Origin: Astragalus membranaceus | Taxonomy: Eukaryota > Streptophyta > Magnoliopsida > Fabales > Fabaceae | Direction of reading: 5' to 3' | NCBI GenBank assembly: GCA_039519185.1 | Contig: CM076854.1 | Span: 75,759,948-75,823,947, forward strand | DNA: 64,000 nucleotides | Part shown: positions 1 to 11,013 of the stretch, one piece after another | Layout of the letters: each line of letters opens with the position of its first letter | Position numbering within the stretch: the stretch's first letter is position 1 | The notes under the pieces: generated by a model | Databases searched by the model: none | Told to the model about the DNA's origin: nothing | What the model saw: the letters and a program-made list of their open reading frames with translations, nothing else | Position numbers and translations under genes: made by a program

Positions 1-2214
1 CCTTCAATAACCATCAAGCAATCAAGATAAGTAGGAGGTCTCACCAAGGTCCTCGTCGAGTGGCCATTGAAGACTTTGCGTTCAAGTCGTCGACATGGCA
101 AGCCCGACCTGGACATTGAGTTCGATTCCATGATTTGAGGTCGCAACTGTATGAGTCCGGGGACGGTGCACGGTGCCGCTTCGACACTGAGTCGACTCTG
201 CTGCTAGATCTCGTCTTCTTCACTTAATTCGGCAAGCATCGAGACTTCGGTTTAGTTTCCCCTTTTGTCATCGACGCCGACGTTGATGCCATTGCCGAAA
301 TTAGCTTCAAGCTTAGTCACCGAAATTACAAGTCTAGCTCGGCCCAAACCACACCGCCAGAACGACTTGACTGGGGAAGCGCTCTCTACCATTTATTCTA
401 TTTTGTGCAATTTCAGTCTCTGATGCATAAGTGCATATCTGTGCTAATCACTAACTTTTGGTGTTTTCTTTGACCCAGAGTCAAGGATTACAACATCATC
501 AAAATTTCATTCTGTTGTTGGAGTAAGGGGATACATACTTGGAGTCGTGGAAGCTTGGGTTAAACATTGTGAAGGAACCAAAATGGATCCAATCACTCAG
601 GCTTACCCATATCCCGTTACTGATCCACTTACAATTTCAGTTCATATTATATTGAAAAGGGACCAGACCCTATATCATTTGAGTAGAATATATTTTTTCA
701 CTAATCTATTTGTTGGTGATGAGTTTGGACATTATAGCAAAATATGGAACTCCAAACCGATTCATCATAGGCCGATGTCGGGAGGGCTAAGTCGGCCAAC
801 AGAGGGACAAGTGAAATGGACATTGACACTGATACTATTCGGCCTCCAACTTCAAACTCCGACGAAGACATCTCCACCAACGCTATTGTCAAGCGATACG
901 TCAACCGATAAGTTTACCGACATCAATTTCTAAATCAACCTCGGCACGCCATCCAGGTTCAATTTTCCATTTAATAACACTAGGGTAGTAGACATTTGAT
1001 TAATGATTCCCAAAGATTTTTACTTGACAGAATTGAGTGCAAATCCTTATTGCATGACACACCACTACACCAATGCATAATAAGTTGTTGCTTAATGCGC
1101 TTATAGACATGCGTGATAGAAATTGCCAATAAATGCTATTTATCTCTTATCACGTGGTCGAGATAAAAATGCTTTAATATGATTTCGTTTTCTCATGGCT
1201 AAACCATGTTTATCCTGTTCATCACCATGTCATGTGTATAAATGGTTGACAAGTTAGGCATGCACTTTTTTGGTCATGAGCTAGAGGAACTTTACAAATG
1301 TCATAATTTTGTCAATATATGAAGTACTAAGGCATTAGTCGAGTTAAATGCCTACATCATTTTGAGGTCGTCAAAAGAATTTTAATTAAAGTGTTGATTT
1401 AGTAGTTACTTTTAGTAATCACTTTCATTGCATTCACTTCTAAACCGTCATTGCTCGATCATAACGGATAAGAATGCACATTCTTCGTATGATATTGCAA
1501 TCATTAGAATCATGCTCAGGTCCTCATAGTTTTGAACGGCCGATATGATTCGTCGAGAATTGCTCTATTTCTTTATTGCATCATGTTATCTATATTTGAT
1601 AAAATACATTCGGTACACTTGCGTTATTATTGCTTTCTCGGCTAACTTGACATTGGTCAGTCTAACAAAAATGTGTTTCTTTGGAGTTGTTGGCTGGTCT
1701 TTTATATTAGGAATTAACGAAGAGTGGGGGCTACTAGAGAGCCTGGACACGACGTACTTCATATGTACGAAGTTATCACTCCGAACTGCTGTCGTGCCCG
1801 ACAATCCTAGACACACCAGTCACATGGCCTAAATCAATGTCATGTACACCTATACGGCAAGAAGGTCAACTCTAGCACAAGAGCGCAATCTAATCATTAG
1901 GACCGAATTGAGCCAGTGCACCTACATCGAGGGTGCTACGTTCCATTGTTTCGGCTCGTTTCACCTGCCGATACTTTATATTGCAGTCGATCGGCAACGC
2001 TGAGTGTTTGGGACATTTGTGATTTTCGTTTATTTTCATATTTATATCTCACCTGCAAATATATGTATGCTCACTTCTACTACTTCATTTCAGGCACCGA
2101 ACATACCCATAGATCCTTGTCGAAGGTCCATGAAACCGGAAAAACAAGTCAGATATTTGCAGACACCTTTGGACCGATGCTCGTGTGCTGGACCAATCCA
2201 TCGCAACTCTGTGC
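1..2214. other. Non-coding left flank, probably 3' region of a Tat/Ogre-type Ty3/gypsy element
   Basis: No convincing gene is visible. The open frames here are short and lack recognisable motifs. The segment runs without an obvious break into the satellite at 2215-4310 and then into a polypurine tract and LTR at 4600-4899. That is the order expected for the long 3' untranslated region of Tat/Ogre-lineage retrotransposons, which are known to carry tandem repeats between pol and the 3' LTR. Assignment rests on this context only. It could equally be unrelated DNA next to a solo LTR. Confidence 0.4.
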
Positions 2215-4310
2215 AGACAAAGCCGTGGCCTTCCGATGGTCACGCCCTCCAACATCCGAGCTAGATCGGGTTGTGACCTGTAAGTTGGATTAAGCGAGGT
2301 CACCAAAGTCGTGGCCTTTCGATTGTCACGCCCTCCAACATCCGAGCTAAATCGGTCCATGACCCGTAAGCTGGATTACGCGAGGTCGCCAAAGCCGTGG
2401 CCTTCCGATGGTCACGCACTCACGCCCTCCAACATCCGAGCTAGATCGGTCCGTGACCCGTAAGCTGGATTAATCGAAGTCGCCAAAGCCGTGGCCTTCC
2501 GGCGGTCACGCCTTCCAACATCCGCGCTAGATCGGGCTATGACCCTAAGCTGGATTAAGCGAGGTCGCCAAAGCCGTGGCCTTCCGATGGTCACGCCCTC
2601 CAACATCCGAGCTAGATCTGGCTGTGACCCGTAAGCTGGACTAAGCGAGGTCGCCAAAGCCGTGGCCTTCCGATGGTCACACCCTCCAACATCTGCGCTA
2701 GATCGAGCTATGACCCGTAAGCTGGATTAAGCGAGGTCGCCAAAGCCGTGGCCTTCCGATGGTCAAGCCCTCCAACATCCGCGCCAGATCGGGCTATGAC
2801 CTGTAAGCTGGATTAAGCGAGGTCTCCAAATTCGTGGCCTTCCGATGGTCACGCCCGCCAACATCCGAGATAGATCGGGATGTGACCCGTAAGCTGGATT
2901 AAGCGAGGTCGCCAAAGCCGTGGCCTTCCGATGGTCATGCACTCACGCCCTCCCACATCCGAGCTAGATCGGTTCGTGACCCGTAAGCTGGACTAATCGA
3001 AGTCGCCAAAGCTGTGGCATTCCGATGGTCACACCCTCCAACATCTGCGCTAGATCGAGCTATGACCCGTAAGCTGGATTAAGCGAGGTCGCCAAAGCCG
3101 TGGCCTTCTGATGGTCACGCCCTCCAACATCCGCGCTAGATCGGGCTATGACCCGTAAGCTGGATTAAGCGAGGTCTCCAAATCTGTGGCCTTCCGATGG
3201 CCACGCCCGCCAACATCCGAGCTAGATCGGGATGTGACCCGTAAGCTGGATTAAGCGAGGTCGCCAAAGCCGTGGCCTTCCGATGGTCATGCACTCACTC
3301 CCTCCAACATCCGAGCTAGATCGGTTCGAGACCCGTAAGCTGGATTAATCGAAGTCGCCAAAGCCGTGGCCTTCCGATGGTCACACCCTCCAACATCTGC
3401 GCTAGATCGAGCTATGACCCGTAAGCTGGATTAAGCGAGGTCACCAAAGCCGTGGCCTTCCGATGGTCAAGCCCTCCAACATCCGCGCTAGATCGGGCTA
3501 TGACCCGTAAGCTGGATTAAGCGAGGTCTCCAAATCTGTGGCCTTCCGATGGTCACGCCCGCCAACATCCGAGCTAGATCGGGATGTGACCCGTAAGCTG
3601 GATTAAGCGAGGTCGCCAAAGCCGTGGCCTTCCGATGGTCATGCACTCACGCCCTCTAGCATCCGAGCTAGATCGGTTCGTGACCCGTAAGCTGGATTAA
3701 TCGAAGTCGCCAAAGCCGTGGCCTTCCGATGGTCACACCCTCCAAAATCTGCGCTAGATCGAGCTATGACCCGTAAGCTGGATTAAGCGAGGTCGCCAAA
3801 GCCGTGGCCTTCCGATGGTGACGCCCTCCAACATCCGAGCTAGATCGGGCTGTGACCCGTAAGCTGGATTAAGCGAGGTCGCCAAAGCCGTGGCCTTCCA
3901 ATGGTCATGCCCTCTGACATCCGAGCTAGATCGGGTTGTGACCCGTAAGCTGGATTAAGCGAGGTCGCCAAAGCCGTGGCCTTCCAATGGTCATGCCCTC
4001 CGACATCCGAGCTAGATCGGGCTGTGACCCGTAAGCTGGATTAAGCGAGGTCGCCAAAGCCGTGGCCTTCCAATGGTCATGCCCTCTGACATCCGAGCTA
4101 GATCGGGTTGTGACCCGTAAGCTGGATTAAGCGAGGTCGCCAAAGCCGTGGCCTTCCGATGGTCATGCCCTCCGACATCCGAGCTAGATAGGGCCATGAC
4201 CCATAAGCTGGATTAAGTGAGGTTTCCTCGAAAGTCGTGGCCTTATAATGGCCACGCTCTCCACGGTCCGAGCTACATCGGGTCGCGGCCCGTATGCTAG
4301 ACCAGGCAAG
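2215..4310. repeat. Satellite array, 86-bp monomer with 352-bp higher-order repeat
   Basis: About 23 head-to-tail copies of a monomer of about 86 bp. Landmarks in each copy are CCGTGGCCTTCCGATGGTCA, CATCCGAGCTAGATCGG and GTAAGCTGGATTAAGCGAGG. Between about 2650 and 3790 variants recur in blocks of four: the longer monomer with an extra GCACTCAC stretch falls near 2937, 3289 and 3641, exactly 352 bp apart, and the variant reading GTCTCCAAAT recurs near 2823, 3175 and 3527. From about 3890 to 4200 two alternating variants (CCTCTGAC and CCTCCGAC) form 172-bp dimers. The last copy (4210-4310) is degenerate. Open frames running through the array are by-products of the repeat. Confidence 0.95.
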
Positions 4311-4599
4311 GTGCGAGGGGTTTGTCCCCATATTCCTAAGTCGCACCCTTCCGTGGACGCGCACCTCTTTAGCCAAGCTAAATTATGCTTTCATAATTTA
4401 TGTTGGTAACAGAGCTCAGATGCTGCTGAAAGAACATCCACAACTCAGGGACTAGTCCGGTGTATAAATCACGACGATAACATATGTGTGGACTATATTA
4501 CACGAATTATTATTTCTCATTATTTAGCTAACTTTAGCAGGTTGGTTGTCTTACGAGGAAGACTTTGCTCACAAGTCAGCTCCACAACATGTGCAACTG

Positions 4600-4613
4600 A
4601 CTTGGGGGGCTAC
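4600..4613 (+). other. Polypurine tract before LTR
   Basis: The sequence ACTTGGGGGGCTAC lies directly before the LTR start TGTTCCGG. A G-rich tract one to three bases ahead of the LTR is the second-strand primer of LTR retrotransposons, and a GGGGGGCTA-type tract is common in Tat-lineage elements. Confidence 0.6.
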
Positions 4614-4899
4614 TGTTCCGGATCCAACTTTGGCTAAAGATAATGGGCCTAGGAGCCCAATTGTAAGCAAGCCCATTCGCACCACTATATATACCACACC
4701 ACACTCTAAAATAGTGTAAGCTTTTTCCATTCCTCTCATACGACCCATATTTATTATGGACTGACTTGGGCGTCAAAGTGCCTGCAGGTGGTGGCCTCCC
4801 CACGCTTCACATCGGAGCTGATATCAACTTGGATCTCGGATTTCCATCTCAGGATCACCACCCGGTACGATTTTCTCTCTGTGAGTTCCGTACGGAACA
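4614..4899 (+). mobile_element. LTR (286 bp) of a Tat/Ogre-type Ty3/gypsy retrotransposon
   Basis: The segment starts TGTTCCGGATCC and ends CCGTACGGAACA, so it has inverted TGTTCCG/CGGAACA termini. It contains a TATA box (TATATATA at 4686-4693) and the stretch GACTTGGGCGTCAAAGTGCC near 4761-4780 that resembles the conserved R/U5 block of Tat-lineage LTRs. A polypurine tract lies immediately upstream and a primer-binding-site-like sequence immediately downstream, so internal DNA is present on both sides. Lineage is recalled from family knowledge, not computed. Confidence 0.7.
4686..4693 (+). promoter_or_regulatory. TATA box of the Tat-type LTR
   Basis: TATATATA lies about 70 bp into the LTR, in the position expected of a U3 promoter. 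No activity can be inferred. Confidence 0.5.
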
Positions 4900-5054
4900 T
4901 TGGCGACCACAGCGGGAGGCTCTCTGCTCTCTCTATCTTCTCTCACGGCGGTGGAACTCGAAAATCTAAAACTGTTTTCTTTCTCACTTTGGATTCAACG
5001 ATCCAAAAAATTCTTGAAATCGAGGGACAATTGCAGTCCGAATTTGGAGGAATC
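4900..5054 (+). mobile_element. Primer-binding site and internal remnant of the Tat-type element
   Basis: Right after the LTR the sequence reads TTGGCGACCACAGCGGGAGG, which has the TGG start and spacing of a tRNA primer-binding site; I could not assign the tRNA. About 150 bp of leader-like, CT-rich sequence follows. It stops abruptly near 5055, where U0 of the tandem array begins in the middle of its repeat sequence (GTATAAAGAATGTTTG). The rest of the element is missing at this junction. Confidence 0.5.
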
Positions 5055-5241
5055 AATTCTGTTTTGTATAAAGAATGTTTGTTAAACACCAGATACTGTT
5101 TGTTTTATTACAGTTGTAAAATATATTTTTTTCAATATCATATTTGTGATATGAGTTTTTAATCAATGTATTTATGGTATTTTTATGGTATTTATTTACA
5201 AATTCATACAATAAATATGCTATTTATGATATGCTATTTCA

Positions 5242-5258
5242 ACAATACCTACTATAAA
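5242..5258. other. Empty (pre-insertion) site of the younger SINE
   Basis: U0 reads ACAATACCTACTATAAA once. In U1-U5 the near-identical 17-mer ACAATACCTAGCATAAA occurs on both sides of a SINE. U0 therefore shows the site before insertion. Confidence 0.9.
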
Positions 5259-5285
5259 TATGTATTTATTATCAATGGATATATA

Positions 5286-5440
5286 CTTTGCTCCTTAACC
5301 ATTCAGTCAAAGGTTTAATCCCTGGCTGGTGTGTATGGAAAAATATTTGGTGGGAGAGGTCAACACCTTAAATAGATCCCAGTAGCTCAGGAGATTAGTC
5401 TATGCAGGTGCTGTAGGATACCCTGGTTTGCTAAAAAAAA
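5286..5440 (+). mobile_element. Older SINE copy in U0
   Basis: A tRNA-derived SINE of about 155 bp. A box-B-like GGTTTAATCCC lies about 30 bp in. The 3' part (GGAGATTAGTC, then GGATACCCTGG) matches the tail of the younger SINE in U1-U5, and the copy ends in a short A tract. It is present at the same place in all six units, so it predates the array. I could not define a target duplication. Confidence 0.6.
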
Positions 5441-6287
5441 TTAGTAATGCATGAGTACAAGACTAAATCATAATTGTATATCGAAATCTTATTAATAGAC
5501 ATATTCATACATATAAATTAAATTTCACATCTTATCTATAGATACAATAAAATACTAAAATCTTTGTTTTTTACAAGATTTAGTCATTTTTAAGATCCAT
5601 TCTAATGTTTCACATTAAATGTAATCAAATTAATTTGAGATGTTTTCGAATTAAATACTACTAATATTTAAACAAGTGACTTTGGGTGGAGCATTTTTTA
5701 GGGGCTATGTAACTTTTGAGGGGAATTGAAATGTTTTTGTTCAAAATTTTCCGAAACGAGAAACAGATTAGTTAAACAAAATACAGAAAAATACTTGGAA
5801 ATAATATACTAGAATATCTAAAATTAACTTTTCGATGACTTATTTAATATCCAACGTGAGGTTAATTCCTCGAAGAAGTTAACTAAAACACCATCTTATT
5901 ATAATAATAACAATAACAAAAAAATTAATAATAATATACTTTAATTATCTAAGATGTTTTCCCCGACTCTTTAATCACTAAGTTTACCATTAAATCCCTA
6001 AAAAAAAGAAAGTTTACAATTAAAATTAAAGAAAATTAATACTCCCTCCCAATAAAACAACATAGACAGCCCCTCCCACACTCATTTCCACTTCTTCAAT
6101 TTTTTTCATCATATCATTATAATTCCCTCATTCACTCATTTTTCTCTCAGAAATTCTCTCTAAGTAATCAATATTTCCTCTCGTCCCTCTTCTCCACCAC
6201 TGGGCTGAATCGATTTCCCCTCATCCTCATCATTTTATTTTTCCACTTTCCCTTGGATCTTGGTGGATGAAGTTTGGTGCTTAAGTC

Positions 6288-6343
6288 ATGTTCTTCATCT
6301 CCTCCTTACTTGATTGTTGGCCACCCCTTTTGCCAAACTTTGG
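6288..6343 (+). other. Candidate first exon in U0 (unit-encoded small ORF)
   Basis: A counterpart of the candidate exon described for U4 at 40613. A CT-rich leader precedes an ATG and a short hydrophobic reading frame, then GGGTAAT where other units have the better donor GGGTAAG. One extra T (CCCCTTTTGCC) shifts the frame relative to U1-U5. The next candidate exon would lie beyond the copia insertion near 11325. Confidence 0.2.
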
Positions 6344-6578
6344 GTAATTTTCTTCTCTTCCTTTCCACCTCTTTTCTTCTCACATGATTATATCATTAGG
6401 TTTTGTTAACTGTATGAAGATTCAGAGCTTTGATCATCTTATCTCTACAGAAGAAATTAATATACTAAACTTGTTTTCAGAGAAAATACTTCAATAAAAT
6501 CACAAGTATTCTTCCTTTTCTTCCTATCAAAAACTGTAGGGTTTCCGCGACAATTAATACATTGAAAAAAATAGGATT

Positions 6579-6865
6579 TGCTAAAAGAGAGTATAGGTTG
6601 TTGGGGAAAATTGGCGCAAGGGGAGAGGGAAAGGAGCGAAAGCGCTAGAGAGAAGAGAAAGCTAGGGCAAGACAATGATGCAGTAAAACTGTATTATGTA
6701 AAATCGTTTTTCACAAGAATATGTAACTGTACATGCTACTACGTATATATAGATAAGCCAGGCCCATGATTTCGATCAGGCCCACACTTTCGACTAGGCC
6801 CATAATAGGCTTACTTCCTACACCTATCTATATTTACAAGCAATTGAATTACAAAGCATATCTCA
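6579..6865 (-). mobile_element. 3' LTR of the copia element (about 280 bp)
   Basis: Read on the minus strand it begins TGAGATATGC just after the polypurine tract and contains a TATA-like CTATATATACG near 6743-6753. The far end is ambiguous. The unit's own TTTGCTAAAA begins at 6577, so the LTR ends either at 6587 (CTATACTCTC) or, if TG...CA termini are required, at 6579. With no 5' LTR in the window its age cannot be judged from LTR divergence. Confidence 0.65.
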
Positions 6866-6875
6866 ATATTCCCTC

Positions 6876-9800
6876 TTAATTCACATTGCTAAGTGACATC
6901 ATTCCAAGCATAGTTCTCAGTTCTTCGAATCTTCCCTTTTGCAATGGCTTGGTCATTGCATCAGCTACTTGAAGTTCCGAACAACAATACTCCAGATTCA
7001 ACTTCTCATTGTTGACTTGATCACGCAGGAAGTGATATCTGGTCTCTATGTGCTTCGACCTACCATGTGCGACAGGGTTCTTAGCGAGATTTATCGCAGA
7101 TTTGTTGTCGATTAACAACTTCATTGCTTCGACCCTGTGCAACCCAGTTTCGACCAATAACATGCTCAGCCATGATGCTTGACATGCTGCAAAGGAAGCA
7201 GCCACATACTCTGCTTCACAAGAGGATAACGCAACCATACTTTGCTTCTTCGAGCACCAAGAGATGGGTGTCGTTCCATGCATGAAGACATACCCACTTG
7301 TGCTCTTTCGATCACTCTTGTCTCCACTCTAGTCGGAGTCTGTGTAACCAAACACATCAGCGCTATTCTTCGACTCAGACTTGCTAGGGAAGAGAATACC
7401 ATAATTTTGTGTTCCTTTTATATACCTTAGCACTCTTTTTGCAGCTACTAGATGGGAGATTTTAGGCTTCTCCATGAATCCGCTGATCATTCCGACACTA
7501 AACATAATGTCAGGTCGAGTGTTGCACAGGTACCTCAGGGATCCCACAATTTGTTTGTAGAGGGCGGCATCTACTTCAATCCCTTCACCATCTTTCGACA
7601 GCTTGTTGCTTGTGTCAGTTGGTGTCGAAACCTCCTTACAGTTGATCATGTCGAATCTCTTTAGGATATCAGCTGCATACTTCGACTGATGCAGAAGTAT
7701 TCCCTTCTTCGACTCTGTAAATTCCATTCCTAAGAAATATGATAAATGTCCTAGATCACTCATTTCGAACTCAGACATCATATTTCTTAAAGGCTTCGAC
7801 TTCGACCTCATTGCTGCCAGTTACTAGTAGATCATCTACATACAGGCACAATAGCAACTGAGTCGAAGTTCCATTCTTCTTAACATATACACCATGTTCA
7901 TTGGTGCACCTAATGAACTTTTGAGCTAAGAGAAAACAATCAATTCTCTTGTTCCATGCCCTTGGTGCTTGCTTGAGTCCATATAGGGCCCTCTCAAGCT
8001 TGAATACCTTGTCTTCTTGTCCCTTCGACTCAAAACCATGTGGTTGGTAAACATAGACTTCCTCCTCTAGAGGTCCATTGAGAAATGCTGACTTTACATC
8101 AAGTTGATGTAGGGGCCAGCCTCTGTGACTTGCCAATGGCACTACCAATCTCATTGTTTCGATTCTGGCTACAAGGGCAAAGACTTCATTGAAATCCAAA
8201 CCAGGTTTCTGCAGGAAACCTTTGGCTACTAACCTGAACTTATACTTGGTCACTTCTCCATTAGGTTTGACTTTGGTCTTGTAGACCCATTTCACACCTA
8301 TTGCCTTCTTCTGCTTTGGAAGTTCGACTAGCTTCCAAGTACCATTTTTCTCTATTGACTTCAACTCATCAATCATGGCTTCCTTCCACTGTTTGTGATT
8401 CAAGGATTGCTCCAGGTTCACTGGTTCTGCTTCAGCCATCAGCGAAGTGTGTCAGGTCTCCCTCTGCTGTAATAGCAGAATCAGGGGACGTGTCGAATCC
8501 TTCTAACCTTACTGATCTCTGCCTTTCCCTCTGTGACCTTCTGATAGGTTCGACAGCAATGGGTTCTTCAGGTTCTTCGGTTTCAGTGGCTTCATTCTGA
8601 TCATCTAGATCCTGAACTTCGTCGAAGTCCATCATTGTAGGTTTTTCATAGCCTTCTTTCCAGTTCCAATGCTTCGACTCATCTACTATGACATCCCTGC
8701 TTCTCACCATTTTCTTTGACACGGGATCATACAGTTTGTATGCTCCTGTCGAATGATAGCCAACAAGGATCATTTGTTGTGCTCTATCATCTAGCTTGCT
8801 TCTTTGTTGCTCAGGGACATGTCTGTAACATAATGAGCCAATTATTCTGAGATGCTTGACACTTGGCTTTCTTCCTAGCCAAGCTTCTTCAGGTGTCCTC
8901 CCAATCAATCTCTTTGTAGGGCACTTATTCAGAATATACACTGCTGTGGCTACAAGTTCTCCCCATAGACTGTGAGTCAGCTTCTTTTCTTTCATCATGC
9001 TTCTCACCATGTCGAGGATAGTTCTGTTTTTCCTCTCAGCAGTTCCATTATGCTGAGGTGTGTAAGGTGAAGTGACTTCATGTACAATTCCTTCATTTTC
9101 ACAGAATTTTTCAAATTCATGTGAGTTGTACTCACCACCTCCATCAGTTCTAAGGGTTTTTATTGCACATTCACTTTGCTTCTCAATCATTACCTTGAAG
9201 TTTCTGAACACTCCCAATACTTCACTCTTCCTTTTAATCAAGTACACCCATGTCATTCTAGTGTATTCGTCAATGAAGGTGACAAAGCACTTGTTCCCTC
9301 CTAATGAACTTACCTCAAATGGACCACAAACATCAGAAAATATCACCTCCAACTTCTTCTCTGCTCTACTTGGCACCTCTGACTTGAAGGAGTTTCTTGG
9401 TTGCTTCGACTTGCAGCAACACTCACATACTTCGACAGGTACCTTTACTGCAGGCAACCCATGAACCATCTTCTTTTCATGTAGTTGACTCAAGCTCTTG
9501 AAGTTTAGGTGGCCAAATCTTCTGTGCCACTTCCAGTGCTCCTCTTCGACTGTAGTTTTGAGGCATTTCTCTTCGACTACTTGCAACTTGATCTTGAAAG
9601 TTCTGTTACTCTGCATCGACACCTTCAGGATTATCTCCTTGTTTGAATCAAACAAGCTGAGACAGTTATCATCCATCTCGACAGAGAATTTCTTCTCAAT
9701 CATCGGCCCAATACTTAGCAGATTGCTCTTCATCATTGGTACATAAAATACCTCTTGAATATAGCACCACTTACCATCTTTCGACAGGAACTTTATGGTA

Positions 9801-11013
9801 CCAATTCCTTCTGCAGTGACTCTGCTGTTGTCTGCAAATCTAATTCTTTTGCTTATCTGCTTTAATTCGACAAACCATTCCTTGTGGCAGCACATGTGGT
9901 TCGAACATCCTGTGTCGATATACCATTCGACAGACTTCTCTTCAGTCGAATTTGTATCTGCCTTCAACAACAATAATTCTGGGTCAGTAGCTGTCATGAG
10001 GGATAATTCTTTATCATCATTGCTGGCTATGTTGGAGGCATCACCAGTGTTACCACTGCCCTGCCACACACACATAGCACAAGTATTTTGAGCATCACAA
10101 GTGTTTCCACATTCACTAGTGTTCCCACTGTTTTGCTCGCTACTTTCAGCAATTTCTTCATTGAGATGAATGTCTTCTTCAATCTCATCTTCGACTGCCA
10201 TTAGCATTAACCCTTCTGAGTTTGAGTCAGAATCTGTGTCTCCATCACTTGCAAATTTGGCTTCAGCATCTTTATCTCTAGGAACCTTCTTGTTCTTGCA
10301 CTTGTTCCTATAATGCCCAAATTGCTGACAGTTATGACACTGCACTTTCGACAGATCTTGCTTATTCTTGTCGAAAGATCCTTGTTCTTTCTTCTTGCTG
10401 CTTGATCCCTTTTCTTTACCCTTCTCTTTCTTGTTGTTTGCTTTCCAGTTTTTCTTAGAGGAGTATGATAACAAGGCTTGTTCAGTTTCTTTCTCTGAAC
10501 TTCTCTGCCTTATTCTCAATTCATGAGCCTCTAAGGAACCTTGAAGTTCATCTAACTTCAATTCATCTAGGTTCTTGGATTCTTCAATAGCAGTAACAAC
10601 ATAGTCGAATTCCTGGGTTAAGGATCTAAGCACCTTTTCGACTTTACTTGTTTCCGACACAGTTTTACCATTGCCTTTCATTTGATTAGTTAAAAATACT
10701 AACCTCGTAATGAATTCTCCAATTGATTCTCCATCATTCATCTTCAAGGCCTCGTACTGTTTTCTGAGCGACTGTAGGCGTATCTTCTTCAGTCTATCTG
10801 CTCCTCCATACGAGTTCTTGAGGACATCCCACGCTGCCTTTGCTGAATCGCAATCAATGATCTGGTTTAGGATGTTGGAATCAACACTTTGGTCAATCAA
10901 GAACAGCCCTTTTCCATCTTTCTTTCTCAGCGAATGGTGGTTGTTCCTCACCGCTTCAGTGGCGTTTGCTGCCAATGGTGGAACACCATCATTCACGACA
11001 TCAAGAACATCTT
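6876..11013 (-). pseudogene. Broken Ty1/copia gag-pol polyprotein
   Basis: This ran as one polyprotein for packaging and copying the element. Frame one (11013 to 8432) holds gag with a CCHC knuckle (CHNCQQFGHYRNKC, about residue 238), a protease with DTG (about 379), and an integrase with the HHCC region (WHRRFGH, about 508) and DDE residues near 573, 635 (RTDGGGEY) and 671 (HNGTAERKNR). A one-base shift near 8435 moves to a second frame (8439-7771) with the RT motif YVDDLL. A second shift near 7790 moves to a third (7811-6876) carrying the rest of RT and RNase H, ending near ADAMTKPL. TAG at 7329-7331 replaces an expected Trp in the RNase H start. An apparent start at 11050 uses unit DNA and is not the real gag start; roughly 35-40 N-terminal residues are absent. 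Non-functional. Confidence 0.93.

Larger units (their letters stand above)
6579..11013 (-). mobile_element. 5'-truncated, degenerate Ty1/copia retrotransposon
   Basis: The domain order on the minus strand is gag, protease, integrase, reverse transcriptase, RNase H, the Ty1/copia order. A polypurine tract (AAGAGGGAA, about 6870-6878) and a 3' LTR follow. No 5' LTR, primer-binding site or gag start is present. At about 11013 coding sequence runs directly into U0 at TTGAGTATTGATG. Compared with other units about 190 bp of unit DNA between GGATTTGCTAAAA and TTGAGTATTG is also missing, so a deletion removed the element's 5' end and flanking target together. Lineage within copia is not assigned. 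Confidence 0.9.

Noticed and set aside
2215..4310. Regularly spaced repeats as a CRISPR array
   Set aside because: The repeats are head-to-tail without unique spacers, in plant DNA. This is a satellite.
2085..4376. Several minus-strand frames of 61-92 codons with similar peptides across the satellite
   Set aside because: They arise because the 86-bp monomer is locally free of stops. The peptides follow the repeat and match no protein family.
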